Shown here: positions 52,148 to 60,886 of the stretch, piece by piece | How positions within the stretch are numbered: the stretch's first letter is position 1 | How the letters are laid out: the number at the start of each line of letters is the position of its first letter | Origin: Roseivivax sp. GX 12232 | GTDB taxonomy: Bacteria; Pseudomonadota; Alphaproteobacteria; Rhodobacterales; Rhodobacteraceae | Length of the DNA stretch: 64,000 nt | Reading direction: 5' to 3' | Assembly: GCF_021272185.1 (NCBI RefSeq) | Contig: NZ_JAJSEC010000005.1 | Location: 124,001 to 188,000, forward strand | The notes under the pieces: generated by a model | The model's input: only the letters and a program-made list of their open reading frames with translations | What the model was told of the DNA's origin: nothing | Databases searched by the model: none | Translations under genes and position numbers: made by a program

Positions 52148-52267
52148 GACGGACGCTTAGGCCATGTCCGCTGAGACGGACGCGCTGGCCTTGTCCGCTG
52201 AGGCGGACGCGCTGGCCAAATCCGCCAAGTCGAACGCCCCGGCCAAGTCCGCGAAGACGGACGCCCC
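52133..52267 (+). repeat. 27-bp imperfect tandem repeat, five units
   Basis: Units start at 52133, 52160, 52187, 52214 and 52241; a unit reads GGCCTTGTCCGCTGAGGCGG plus ACGCGCT. Each contains a small inverted repeat (GTCCG...CGGAC in the best units). Unit 1 holds the stop of the upstream gene. The later units are open in the frame of the next gene and would encode nine-residue repeats of the type SAETDALAL. Confidence 0.85.
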
Positions 52268-52295
52268 GGCCCTTCATCCAACCAGGAGACAGACC

Positions 52296-53327
52296 ATGCC
52301 CCATCGCGCCCTGCGCCGATCGCTTCTCTGCGCCCTGTCCTCGACCGCGCTGGCCGGTGCGGCCCAGGCCGCCGGCACCGCGCCCGGCACCTCGGTGTCG
52401 AGCTCGGTCAGCATTTCCTACTCGAGCGGCGGCACCACGATCACCCAGGAGGACGCCGCCAGCGTCGCCTTCGTCGTCGACCGCAAGGTCGACTTCAGCT
52501 TCCAGGGCCAGGCCGCGGGCGACGCAGTGCTGGCCGCCCAGGGCGCCGAGGGCCAGACCATGGTCTTCCGGCTCGAGAACGAGGGCAACGACGCCTCGGG
52601 CTACGACATCGACATCGCCACCTCGGGCGAGATCGGGCTCGACTTCGACGCCGCGGGCGGCGGCGCGCCGGGCAGCTACTCGGTCTACGTGGGCGACAGC
52701 CCCGAGGTCGCACCCGAAGACGCGCTCTACGATATCGCGGGCACGGCGAACCTCGGCGACCTGGCCGCCGACGCGGTGCGCTTCGTGAAGGTGGTGGCGC
52801 ATATCCCCGGCAGCGCCGCCGATGGCGCCACGGATGCCTTCGACGTGACCGCAACGGCGCTCGATCCCGGCACCGACACGGTGACCACCGAAATCCGCGG
52901 CCAGGGCCTGCAGGGCATCGACACCATCCTGACCGACCCCGGCGAGGACGGGCTCGAGCTGCAAAGCGAACGCTACGTGGTCCAGGCCCCGCAGCTCTCG
53001 GCGCTGAAGGAGGCGGCGGTGATCTCGGAGAACCTCGACGGCGGTTTCGACTGCGGCAGCGATCCCGCCGATCCCGCCGCCGAGGCCGCGGTGCCCGGGG
53101 CCTGCGTGGAATACACCATCTCGGTCACCAATGCCGCCGAGGCCAGCTCGGACGCGGTCAATGTGACCATCACCGACGCCCTGCCCGAGGGCATCACTTA
53201 TGCCGGCACCGCCGCCACCACCGGCTTCGACCGGGTGAACGAGGCCGGCGGCACGGTGACCGCCGAGCTTGCCGCCCTGGCGCCCGGCGCCACCGCCAGC
53301 TTCCGCATCCGCGCGGTGGTCGACTGA
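52296..53327 (+). CDS. Secreted DUF11 domain protein A
   Basis: 343 residues. Signal peptide SLLCALSSTALAGAAQAAG. An N-terminal domain (SSSVSISYSSGGTTITQEDA) is followed by a DUF11 domain at about 225-343: QAPQLSALKEAAVISENLDG, a cysteine pair in GGFDCGS and VPGACVEYTISVTNAA, then ITDALPEGITYAGTAATTGF. ATG at 52296 has GGAGAC upstream. The frame is open a further 44 codons upstream through the 27-bp repeats, which would hide the signal peptide, so that start is rejected. It is a close paralogue of the next gene. Its likely location is periplasmic or cell surface. Confidence 0.82.
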   Translation: MPHRALRRSLLCALSSTALAGAAQAAGTAPGTSVSSSVSISYSSGGTTITQEDAASVAFVVDRKVDFSFQGQAAGDAVLAAQGAEGQTMVFRLENEGNDASGYDIDIATSGEIGLDFDAAGGGAPGSYSVYVGDSPEVAPEDALYDIAGTANLGDLAADAVRFVKVVAHIPGSAADGATDAFDVTATALDPGTDTVTTEIRGQGLQGIDTILTDPGEDGLELQSERYVVQAPQLSALKEAAVISENLDGGFDCGSDPADPAAEAAVPGACVEYTISVTNAAEASSDAVNVTITDALPEGITYAGTAATTGFDRVNEAGGTVTAELAALAPGATASFRIRAVVD

Positions 53328-53365
53328 TGCCCGCCAGAGAGACGACAGCAGCACCGGAAAGAGCC

Positions 53366-54391
53366 ATGACCCAAGCCCGCATCCTTTCGCTGACCACCTG
53401 TTGCGCCGGGGCGCTCGCCGCGCCCATGGCCATGGCCGGGGGCCAGGCGCCCGGCACGCCGATCTCCAACGCGGTGACGGTGAGCTATGCCTCGGGCGGC
53501 GACGTGATCACCCTGCCCGAGACCCCGGCGGCCAGTTTCTCGGTCGACCAGCGGCTCTCCTTCACCTTCGCGCCGCTCGACGATCCGGCCAGCGTGAACG
53601 TGGAGCCCGGCGCCGCCACGCAGGAGATCCGCTTCCTGCTGACCAACACCGGCAATGCCGCGGCGCCCTTCGACATCGACCTCTCCGCGATCGAGGACCA
53701 GCTCGGCCTAAGCTACGACGCCGAGGCCAGCGGCGCCGAGGGCACCTATTCGGTGGTCCTGCGCTCGGCCGAAGGCGCCGAGGGCACGCCCTATGACCCG
53801 ACCGGCACCCAGGCGACCCCGGCGCTTGCCGCCGACGGTTCGCTGATCGTGGTGCTGCGCGCCTCGATCCCGCGCAGCGCCAGCGACGGCCAGGTCAGCG
53901 CCTTCGAGGCCAGCGCTGTGCCGCTTGCACCGGGCGGCGGCGAACGCCAGCCCGAGGTCACCGGCCAGGGGCTCGAGGCGGTGGACATCGTCTACGGCGA
54001 CCCCGGCGGCGACGGCCGCGAGGCGGGCTCGGCCAGCTACCGGGTGCTGGCCCCGCAGCTCTCGGCGGTGAAGGACGTGGTGGTCATCTCGGAGAACCGC
54101 GCCGGGGGCTTCGACTGCGCCAGCGGAGCGCCCGAGGTCGGGGCCGAGGCCTTCGTGCCCGGCGCCTGCGTGGAATACACGATCACCCTGTCGAACGCCG
54201 AGGCCGCGAGCAGCGCCGCCACGCTCCTGGCCTTCAACGACGCCCTGCCCGAGACGGTGAGCTATACTGCCATCGCCGGGAACAACGGCTTCGACGAGGT
54301 CGCGGTCCGCGACGGCGTGATCCGCGGCGAGGTCGGCAGCCTGGCGCCCGGGGCCTCGGCCACGGTGCGGGTGCGGGCGACGGTCGATTGA
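53366..54391 (+). CDS. Secreted DUF11 domain protein B
   Basis: 341 residues. Signal peptide ILSLTTCCAGALAAPMAMAG; the N-terminal domain (GTPISNAVTVSYASGGDVIT) and C-terminal DUF11 domain (APQLSAVKDVVVISENRAGG, cysteines in GGFDCAS and VPGACVEYTITLSNAE, then FNDALPETVSYTAIAG) align with protein A along their whole length, so the pair arose by duplication. ATG at 53366 with GGAAAG is preferred. An ATG at 53327 overlapping the previous stop (TGATG) is in frame 13 codons earlier and could provide coupling. Confidence 0.82.
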   Translation: MTQARILSLTTCCAGALAAPMAMAGGQAPGTPISNAVTVSYASGGDVITLPETPAASFSVDQRLSFTFAPLDDPASVNVEPGAATQEIRFLLTNTGNAAAPFDIDLSAIEDQLGLSYDAEASGAEGTYSVVLRSAEGAEGTPYDPTGTQATPALAADGSLIVVLRASIPRSASDGQVSAFEASAVPLAPGGGERQPEVTGQGLEAVDIVYGDPGGDGREAGSASYRVLAPQLSAVKDVVVISENRAGGFDCASGAPEVGAEAFVPGACVEYTITLSNAEAASSAATLLAFNDALPETVSYTAIAGNNGFDEVAVRDGVIRGEVGSLAPGASATVRVRATVD

Positions 54392-54395
54392 CCGG

Positions 54396-57300
54396 ATGCG
54401 CCGATCTGATGCGATTGCCCGCTGGCGCCGGCTCGTCCCGGCGCTGGCCCTGGCCGCCGCGGCGCCCGCGGGCGCGCAGGACCGCCTGCCCGGCGGCGCG
54501 CCGGAGCCCTCCCCCGCGGGAGAAGAGATCACCAACCGGGTGATCATCGAGTTCGGCCCCGAGGGCAGCGCCCTGCCCCCGATCGAGGCCGAGAGCACGA
54601 TCACCGTCCTCGCCCCGGAGCTGCCGGGCGAGCTGACCGCCTTCCGCGTCGCGGGCCAAAGCGCCGAGGCGCTCCGGACCGAGATCGCCCCGGCGGATTA
54701 CAGCGTCAGCGGCAGCCCCTCGGGGCCCTTCGACCGGGTGCCGCGCGCCGCGCCCGCGCCCATGGCCGCGCGCATCGCTCCGGCCGAACGGGTGCGCCCG
54801 GATGAAGACGTGATCTTCCTGCTCGAAGACCCGCTCGAGAACACCGACCCCGAGGTGCGCGACGCCGCGACCCTGCGGATCACCGATTCGGTCAGCGGCG
54901 ACAGCGAGCTGTTGCGGATCTACGAGACCGGCAAGAACACCGCGACCTTCGCGGGAGCGATCTGCGCCTGCAGCGACAGCCCGCGCGGCCCCGACGGGGT
55001 GCTCGCGACCGAGGCCAACTCCCGGGTCATGGCCCGGGCCGCCAGCGCCCGCGCGCCCGACCGGGTCTTCGAGGACAGCGTGACCGTCGGCCCGGTCACC
55101 CCGCGCGGACGGGTCTTCGACAGCCGCAGCGGCACGCCGCTCAACGGCGCGCGGATCACCATCATCGACGCCGAGACCGGCGCCCCGGCCGAGGTCTTCG
55201 GCGAGGACCTCGAGGCCCCCTTCCCCGCCACGGTGACCAGCGGTGGCCAGGTCAGCGACGCCTCGGGCGAGACCTATGACTTCGCCCCGGGCAGCTACCG
55301 CTTTCCCTATGTCGAACCCGGCTCCTACGTCTTCGTGATGACCCCGCCCGAGGGTTACCTGGCGCCCAGCTCGCGCCGCCCCGAAGAGGTCGCGCCCCCG
55401 CCCGGCGGCGCCCCCGAGGTGACCGGCGCCTCCTATCTCAAACCCTTCGACATCTCCCCCGGCGAGGTGCTGGTCTACGACATCCCGCTGGACGGCGCGG
55501 CGCTGGTCGACGTGAGCCGCAGCGGCTCGGCCGAGCGGCTGACCGCGGGCGAGGCGATCCGCTACACCGCCACTGTCGGCGGCTCGGTGCCCGGCGAGAC
55601 GCGGGTCGATGTGACCGACCTTCTGCCCGAGGGGCTGAAGCGGGTGCCGGGCTCGCTCAGGATCGACGGCGCCCGCCCCGAGGCCGAGGTCACCCGCTCC
55701 CGCGATGGCCGGCAGCTGGTGATCTCGGACATGGTCCTGCCCGAGGGCCGCCGCCGCAGCATCACCTATACCGCCCGGGTGACCGTCGCCGCGCCCGACC
55801 GCGGCACGCTGACCTCGCGCACCAGCGTCTCGGGAGAGAGCTTCAACACCGCCTCGGCGCAGCACCGGCTCGAGGTCGGCCCCGCCTTCGCGCGCGACGA
55901 AAGCGCGGTGCTGGGCGAGGTGGTCCTGGGCTGCGGCCCCGCCGCGGGCCCGCCCGAGCGCGACCTCTCGGGCATCCGCATCATGCTGGAGAACGGCCGC
56001 TTCGCCGAGACCGACGCCCGCGGGCGCTTCACCCTGCGCCGGGTGCCGCGCGGCGGCCATGTGCTGGCGCTCGACCGCTTCACCCTGCCGCGCGGGCTGG
56101 AGCCGGTGCTCTGCCGCAACAACACCCGCCGCGCCGGGGCGGCGGGCTCGGTCTTCCTCGAGACCCGCGACGGCTTCGCCCGGCGCATCCGCTTCCACCT
56201 GACCGAGGTGCCCCCGCGCGAAGCACCCGACCCCGAGGTGCCCGCGCCGCCGCGCATCACCAGCTATGACGCGGGTTGGCTCGACGCCGCGCCGCGCCGC
56301 GCGGGCCTGCATTTCCCGCCCGAGGGCTTCCTGCCGCCGGTGCGCAGCCTCTCCGCCGCGGTGGTCCGGCAGAAGGGCCAGACCGCGCGGCTGTTCCTGA
56401 ACGGCACGCCGGTGCCCGAGATCTACCGCCGCCCCGCCGTCGCCGCCGAGGGCGGGGGCCGCTTCCTCGACATCTGGCGCGGGGCCGAGCTGGACTTCGG
56501 GGTCAACGACCTCCGGCTCGAGATCCGCGACGCCAGCGGCACCCTGGTCCGCCAGGAGACCCGGCAGCTGCGCTTCACCGACCGCGCCGCCCGGCTCGAG
56601 GTGCTCGAGGAGATGTCGGACCTCTCCACCGATGGCCGCGCCCGCCCGCTGGTCGTCTTTCGCGCCACCGATGCCGAGGGCACGCCGCTGCACCCCGGTG
56701 CCATCGTCGCGATCACTGTCGAGCGGCCCTTCGCCTTCGCCCCGGGCGAGCGGCTGAACGGCGCGCGCCAGGGCGCCGAGCCGATCCAGCGCACCACCGC
56801 CAGCGTCGATGCCGACGGCCGCTTCCGGATGCGTCTCGCGCCCAGCCGCCGCTCGGGCCTCGCGCGGTTCACCCTGCGCGACGGCGAGCGCGAGCTGACC
56901 GCCAGCGCGCCGATCTCGGCGGCGGACCGTGACTGGACGGCGGCGGGCCTCGTCGAGGCGCGGCTCGCCGGCCGCGATGTCGCCCGCGCGCTGAAGACCC
57001 CCGGCGACCGGCGGCTCCTGAGCTTCGGCGACGCCGCGCTCGACGGTCATGCCGCGCTCTTTCTCGAGGGCATCGCCCCGGGCGGTTGGCACCTGACCCT
57101 GCGCTACGACAGCGCCATCGACCCCGACGAACGCGACTTCTTCGCCGAGGACCCCGAGCGCGACTACCTGGTCTATGGCGACGAAAGCACCGAGGGCGAC
57201 GCCGCCAGCAGCCGCTCGCCGCTTTACCTGCGGCTCGAACGCGGCGGCACCGATCTGCTCTGGGGCGATTTCGACACCGCGATCGGCCGCGAGAGGCTGG

Positions 57301-59405
57301 CCGAATACGACCGCCGCCTGACCGGCGCGCGGGCCAGCTTCACCGGCGAGACCCAGGCCCTGCGGCTCTTCGCCGCCGAGACGAGCCTCGCCTATGCCGA
57401 GGACCGCTTTCCCGCCGATGGCACCACCGGGCCTTTCGATCTGAAGCGCAGCGACATCCTGCCCAATTCCGAAAGCCTGACGGTCGAGACCACCGCGCGC
57501 GACGATCCCACCCGGGTCATCGCCCGCCGCGAGCTGACCGCCGGGCGCGACTACAGCATCGACTACGTGGACGGGCGGATCTTCCTGGCCCGCCCGCTGC
57601 GGGCACGCACGCCCGATCTCGACCGCAACACGCTGGTGGTCCGCTACGAGACCGAGACCGCGCGCCGGAGCGGGGTGATCCTCGGCGCCCGCTACGAGGT
57701 CGCCCCGACCGAGGACCTGAGCGCCGGGGTGACGCTGGTGCACGAGGACGACGTCGGCGGCACGACCGGGGCGGGCCAGCTCGGCGCGGTCGATGCGCGC
57801 TACCGTTTCTCCGAGACGCTGACCGCCCATGGCGAGCTGGCGCTCTCGCGGCAGGGCGCCTCGAACCTGCTTTCCGATCCGCGCGTGACCCATGCCGCCG
57901 AACTGGGCTTCCGCTTCGACGATGGCAGCACCACCGCCGAGGGCTACCTGCGCTCGCAAAGCACCGGCTTCGGCATCGCCAATCTCACCCCCGATCCCCA
58001 GCGCATCGACATCGCGCATCTCAGCGCCGACCTCCTGCTCTCCGAGGAGGTGACCGAGGCCCCGGACGGCACCGAGACCCGCCGCAGCCTGCGCTTCCAG
58101 GGCCAGGCCCGGCTCGAGCGCAACGCCGAGACCGGCGAGACGCTGGAGATGGCCGAGGCCAGCCTCATCCGCAGCCGCGACCGCCTGACCCGCAGCGCCG
58201 GGCTGCGCTACGCCGGCCGCCGGGGCGCGCCGGACCGTGACGACGGGCAGGTGCTCAAGGGTTTTCTCGGCAGCGAATATGAAAGCGCCGACGGAAGGCT
58301 GCGCCTCGCCTTCACCCAGGAGCTGACGCTCTGGAACGAGGGCGCGCGGGCCGAGGCCGACCTCGGCGCGCTCTCCGTAGATTACGCCCTGACCGAGCGG
58401 CTGCGGCTCACCGCCAGCAACGAGGTCGCCTGGGGCGAGGATTTCCGCGTCGACATCCTGGCCATCGGGGCCGAGCTGACCCTCTGGGAGGGCGCGCGGC
58501 TCTCGGGCGGGCTGGTCAATGCCTCGGGCCGGGACCAGAGCCAGACAGTGGGCCACCTGGGCTTCGACCAGGCGCTGCCCCTGACCGACCGGCTGAGCGG
58601 TTACTTCGGCCTAGAGGCCCAGGACGCGCTGGCGGGCGACCTGGCCGAGACCGGCCCCGCGGCGCGCGGCGGGCTGACCAACCCGCGGCTCTCCGAAGGC
58701 TTCGTCAGCGCCAGCGCCGGGCTCGAACACGCCGGGCCCGACTGGCGCGGCGCGGTCGACGCCGAGCTCGGCTTCACCACCGAAAGCGATCACGCAAGGC
58801 TGCAGCTCGAGGCGACGACGCCGCTCTCCGAGGCGCTGTCGCTCGGGGCCCATGCCAGCTTCTTCTGGTCCGAGGGCGCCGAGGGGGCGCTCGAACGCGA
58901 CCACGAGATCAAGCTCAGCGCCGCCTGGCGCCCCTTCGATCGGCCTTTCGTGCTGCTCAACCAGTTCAGCGCCCGGCGCGAGGTCGCGGGCGAGACCGAC
59001 GAGACGCGGCTGATGAACGAGCTCTTCCACACCCGCGAGCTGTCCGACCGGAGCGAGCTCTCCCTGCGCCACGGGCTGAAACATGTCTCCCAGTCGCTCG
59101 GCGGCGGCGAGACGGCAGAAGAGGTGCTGACGCTGGTCGGCGCGGAATACCGCCGCGACCTGACCGACTGGCTCGATCTGGGCCTGCACGGCGCCAGCCT
59201 CTGGGCGATGGAGGATGGCAGCCAGCAGGGCTCGGCCGGGGTCTCGCTGGGCTTCACCCCCTTCGAGAACGGCTGGATCGCGCTCGGCTACAACGTCGAG
59301 GGTTTCGCCGACCCGGACTTCAGCGAGGCGGGCTACACCGACAAGGGCGCCTTCCTGCAGTTCCGCTTCAAGATCGACCAGGACAATTTCAACGAGGTCT
59401 TCTGA
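54396..59405 (+). CDS. Giant secreted DUF11 protein with C-terminal outer-membrane beta-barrel-like region
   Basis: 1669 residues. The signal peptide is LVPALALAAAAPAGAQD. Residues 40-90 resemble the N-terminal domain of proteins A and B (EEITNRVIIEFGPEGS). About 240-320 is a carboxypeptidase-regulatory-like fold (GRVFDSRSGTPLNGARITII). About 370-480 is a DUF11 domain (RLTAGEAIRYTATVGG, VTDLLPEGLKRVPGS). About 520-560 is an SdrD-B-like segment (GIRIMLENGRFAETDARGRF). From about 1000 to the end, alternating strands rich in Leu, Glu, Arg and aromatic residues end in DNFNEVF; a terminal Phe is the usual signal for BAM-inserted barrels. It starts 4 nt after protein B. No family name is offered. 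It could anchor or export the DUF11 proteins, or be a single surface protein of unknown role. Confidence 0.8.
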   Translation: MRRSDAIARWRRLVPALALAAAAPAGAQDRLPGGAPEPSPAGEEITNRVIIEFGPEGSALPPIEAESTITVLAPELPGELTAFRVAGQSAEALRTEIAPADYSVSGSPSGPFDRVPRAAPAPMAARIAPAERVRPDEDVIFLLEDPLENTDPEVRDAATLRITDSVSGDSELLRIYETGKNTATFAGAICACSDSPRGPDGVLATEANSRVMARAASARAPDRVFEDSVTVGPVTPRGRVFDSRSGTPLNGARITIIDAETGAPAEVFGEDLEAPFPATVTSGGQVSDASGETYDFAPGSYRFPYVEPGSYVFVMTPPEGYLAPSSRRPEEVAPPPGGAPEVTGASYLKPFDISPGEVLVYDIPLDGAALVDVSRSGSAERLTAGEAIRYTATVGGSVPGETRVDVTDLLPEGLKRVPGSLRIDGARPEAEVTRSRDGRQLVISDMVLPEGRRRSITYTARVTVAAPDRGTLTSRTSVSGESFNTASAQHRLEVGPAFARDESAVLGEVVLGCGPAAGPPERDLSGIRIMLENGRFAETDARGRFTLRRVPRGGHVLALDRFTLPRGLEPVLCRNNTRRAGAAGSVFLETRDGFARRIRFHLTEVPPREAPDPEVPAPPRITSYDAGWLDAAPRRAGLHFPPEGFLPPVRSLSAAVVRQKGQTARLFLNGTPVPEIYRRPAVAAEGGGRFLDIWRGAELDFGVNDLRLEIRDASGTLVRQETRQLRFTDRAARLEVLEEMSDLSTDGRARPLVVFRATDAEGTPLHPGAIVAITVERPFAFAPGERLNGARQGAEPIQRTTASVDADGRFRMRLAPSRRSGLARFTLRDGERELTASAPISAADRDWTAAGLVEARLAGRDVARALKTPGDRRLLSFGDAALDGHAALFLEGIAPGGWHLTLRYDSAIDPDERDFFAEDPERDYLVYGDESTEGDAASSRSPLYLRLERGGTDLLWGDFDTAIGRERLAEYDRRLTGARASFTGETQALRLFAAETSLAYAEDRFPADGTTGPFDLKRSDILPNSESLTVETTARDDPTRVIARRELTAGRDYSIDYVDGRIFLARPLRARTPDLDRNTLVVRYETETARRSGVILGARYEVAPTEDLSAGVTLVHEDDVGGTTGAGQLGAVDARYRFSETLTAHGELALSRQGASNLLSDPRVTHAAELGFRFDDGSTTAEGYLRSQSTGFGIANLTPDPQRIDIAHLSADLLLSEEVTEAPDGTETRRSLRFQGQARLERNAETGETLEMAEASLIRSRDRLTRSAGLRYAGRRGAPDRDDGQVLKGFLGSEYESADGRLRLAFTQELTLWNEGARAEADLGALSVDYALTERLRLTASNEVAWGEDFRVDILAIGAELTLWEGARLSGGLVNASGRDQSQTVGHLGFDQALPLTDRLSGYFGLEAQDALAGDLAETGPAARGGLTNPRLSEGFVSASAGLEHAGPDWRGAVDAELGFTTESDHARLQLEATTPLSEALSLGAHASFFWSEGAEGALERDHEIKLSAAWRPFDRPFVLLNQFSARREVAGETDETRLMNELFHTRELSDRSELSLRHGLKHVSQSLGGGETAEEVLTLVGAEYRRDLTDWLDLGLHGASLWAMEDGSQQGSAGVSLGFTPFENGWIALGYNVEGFADPDFSEAGYTDKGAFLQFRFKIDQDNFNEVF

Positions 59406-59406
59406 G

Positions 59407-60582
59407 ATGCGCCCCGGCCCCTTCCCCCACGCGCCCCGGGCGGCGCTGATCCCCCTGGCTTGCGCGCTAAGCCTCGCCGCGGGTGGCGCCGGGGCCGCGA
59501 CCTGCGCCAGCCCCGAGGCCGAGATGCTGCTCGACTGGTCCGGGGCCGGCTGGAAATCCGGCGCCCGGAGCGCGACCCTTTCCGCCGAGCGCCGCGCCGG
59601 GCCCGAGGCGGGCCCCGCCGATGCCGTGGGCCTCGATCTCTCGGGTGCCACCACGCGCATCCGCCCGGGCTACCCCGAGGCCAGCTCGGAATTCACCGGC
59701 GGGCGCGGCGCGGGCACCGACAGCCTCGCGCTCCTGATGGATTTCGCCAACAACAGCGAGGCGCTGACCCTGCGCTTCGACTTCCCGCGCGCGGTCGAGG
59801 GCCTCTCCTTCGCGATCTTTGACATCGACTACCTGCCCTATCGGACCTCGCGCGGCCGGGTGACCCAGCGCGGCTTCCGCGACGGGGTGGAGATCACCGG
59901 CTGGACCGCCGAGGGGGCGCCCGTCACGCCGCAGCTCTCCTCGCCGCATATCCCGCCCGGCGCGCGCAGCGCCTCCGGCGCCTCGATCTACCTCGGCTCC
60001 CCCCTGACCGACCGCCAGGCGGTGGGCTATGAGCGCAACGCCGCCCCCGCCGACGACATGGGCAACCTCGAGGTGCGCTTCGCAGAGCCCGTCGCGGCGC
60101 TGAGCGTGCGCTATACCAACGGGCTCTACCCGCCCTCCTCGAACCCCCAGGCCCAGGCCATCGCGCTTTCGGACCTGAGCTATTGCGCCCCGCTCGGCGC
60201 AGAGCTCTCGGTCAGCAAGAGCCAGCGGGTGATCTCCGAGGACGGCGCGGCCTGCGCGAGCCTGCCAGCCGATGACAGCCCGGCCCCCGGCGCGCCCGGC
60301 GGCGCCGCGATCCCCGGCGCCTGCATCGAATACCGCATCGCGGTCACCAACGAGGGCGACGCCCCCGCCCGAAAAATCGCGCTCAGCGACAGGCTCGACG
60401 CGGCGCTGATCTTCCAGGCCGCCCGCGCCACGGGGTTCGCCGGCGGCACATCCGCCGAGCTTGTCAGCCACCCCGCCAAGGGCACCCGCTGCGCCGCCGG
60501 CGCCTGCACCGTGGCCCTCGACGGCGCCGAGCTCTCCGCCGGCGCCAGCGGCGCCCTCCTGATCCGCGCCAAGGTCCGCTGA
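59407..60582 (+). CDS. Secreted DUF11 domain protein C
   Basis: 391 residues. Signal peptide ALIPLACALSLAAGGAGAAT. Residues 30-270 form a distinct domain (MLLDWSGAGWKSGARSATL, LLMDFANNSEALTLRFDFPR, VEGLSFAIFDIDYLPY) that looks like a secreted carbohydrate- or matrix-binding sandwich but was not identified. Residues 275-391 are a DUF11 domain with the cysteine arrangement of proteins A and B (SKSQRVISEDGAACASL, IPGACIEYRIAVTNEGDAPA). The start is one base after the barrel gene stop. It is the last gene of the operon; a hairpin pair follows at 60782-60820. Confidence 0.8.
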   Translation: MRPGPFPHAPRAALIPLACALSLAAGGAGAATCASPEAEMLLDWSGAGWKSGARSATLSAERRAGPEAGPADAVGLDLSGATTRIRPGYPEASSEFTGGRGAGTDSLALLMDFANNSEALTLRFDFPRAVEGLSFAIFDIDYLPYRTSRGRVTQRGFRDGVEITGWTAEGAPVTPQLSSPHIPPGARSASGASIYLGSPLTDRQAVGYERNAAPADDMGNLEVRFAEPVAALSVRYTNGLYPPSSNPQAQAIALSDLSYCAPLGAELSVSKSQRVISEDGAACASLPADDSPAPGAPGGAAIPGACIEYRIAVTNEGDAPARKIALSDRLDAALIFQAARATGFAGGTSAELVSHPAKGTRCAAGACTVALDGAELSAGASGALLIRAKVR

Positions 60583-60886
60583 CCCCGGTCCCAAAGCGCG
60601 CCCCCGCACCACAAGCGCCCAGCCTCGCCACGCGAAGCCCACCACCAGCCAGGATCCCACAACCGCCGCCGCGCAAGATCCCCGCCCCGCAAAACCCGGC
60701 ACACCCGCCCCGGAACCAGACAACGCCCGCAACCAATCCCCCTTCCAGGCCTGACCGGGCCCAAAATACTCCGGGGGTGAATGCGGGCCGAAAGGCCCGC
60801 AGAGGGGGCAGCGCCCCCTCCCCCGGGTCCGGGACGCCGCAGGCGGACCGGACCCCAACAAACATGCCAAAATAAACCGCGAAGCC
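60583..60886. other. Gene-free region between the DUF11 operon and the amidohydrolase gene
   Basis: About 300 bases, C-rich in its first half, followed by AAAATACTCCGGGGG and two strong hairpins. The two flanking genes converge on it. No gene was found. Confidence 0.65.
60782..60820. terminator. Double hairpin between convergent operons
   Basis: TGCGGGCC-GAAA-GGCCCGCA (60782-60801) is an 8-bp stem with a GNRA loop. GAGGGGGC-AGC-GCCCCCTC (60802-60820) follows directly and shares the AGC loop and GGC/GCC closing pairs with the hairpin at 11528-11548. There is no T-tract, but the convergent position suits termination from both sides. Confidence 0.55.

Noticed and set aside
52133-52267. Tandem 27-bp units as a CRISPR-like array
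   Set aside because: The units are directly adjacent without spacers and extend from coding sequence; no cas gene is present.
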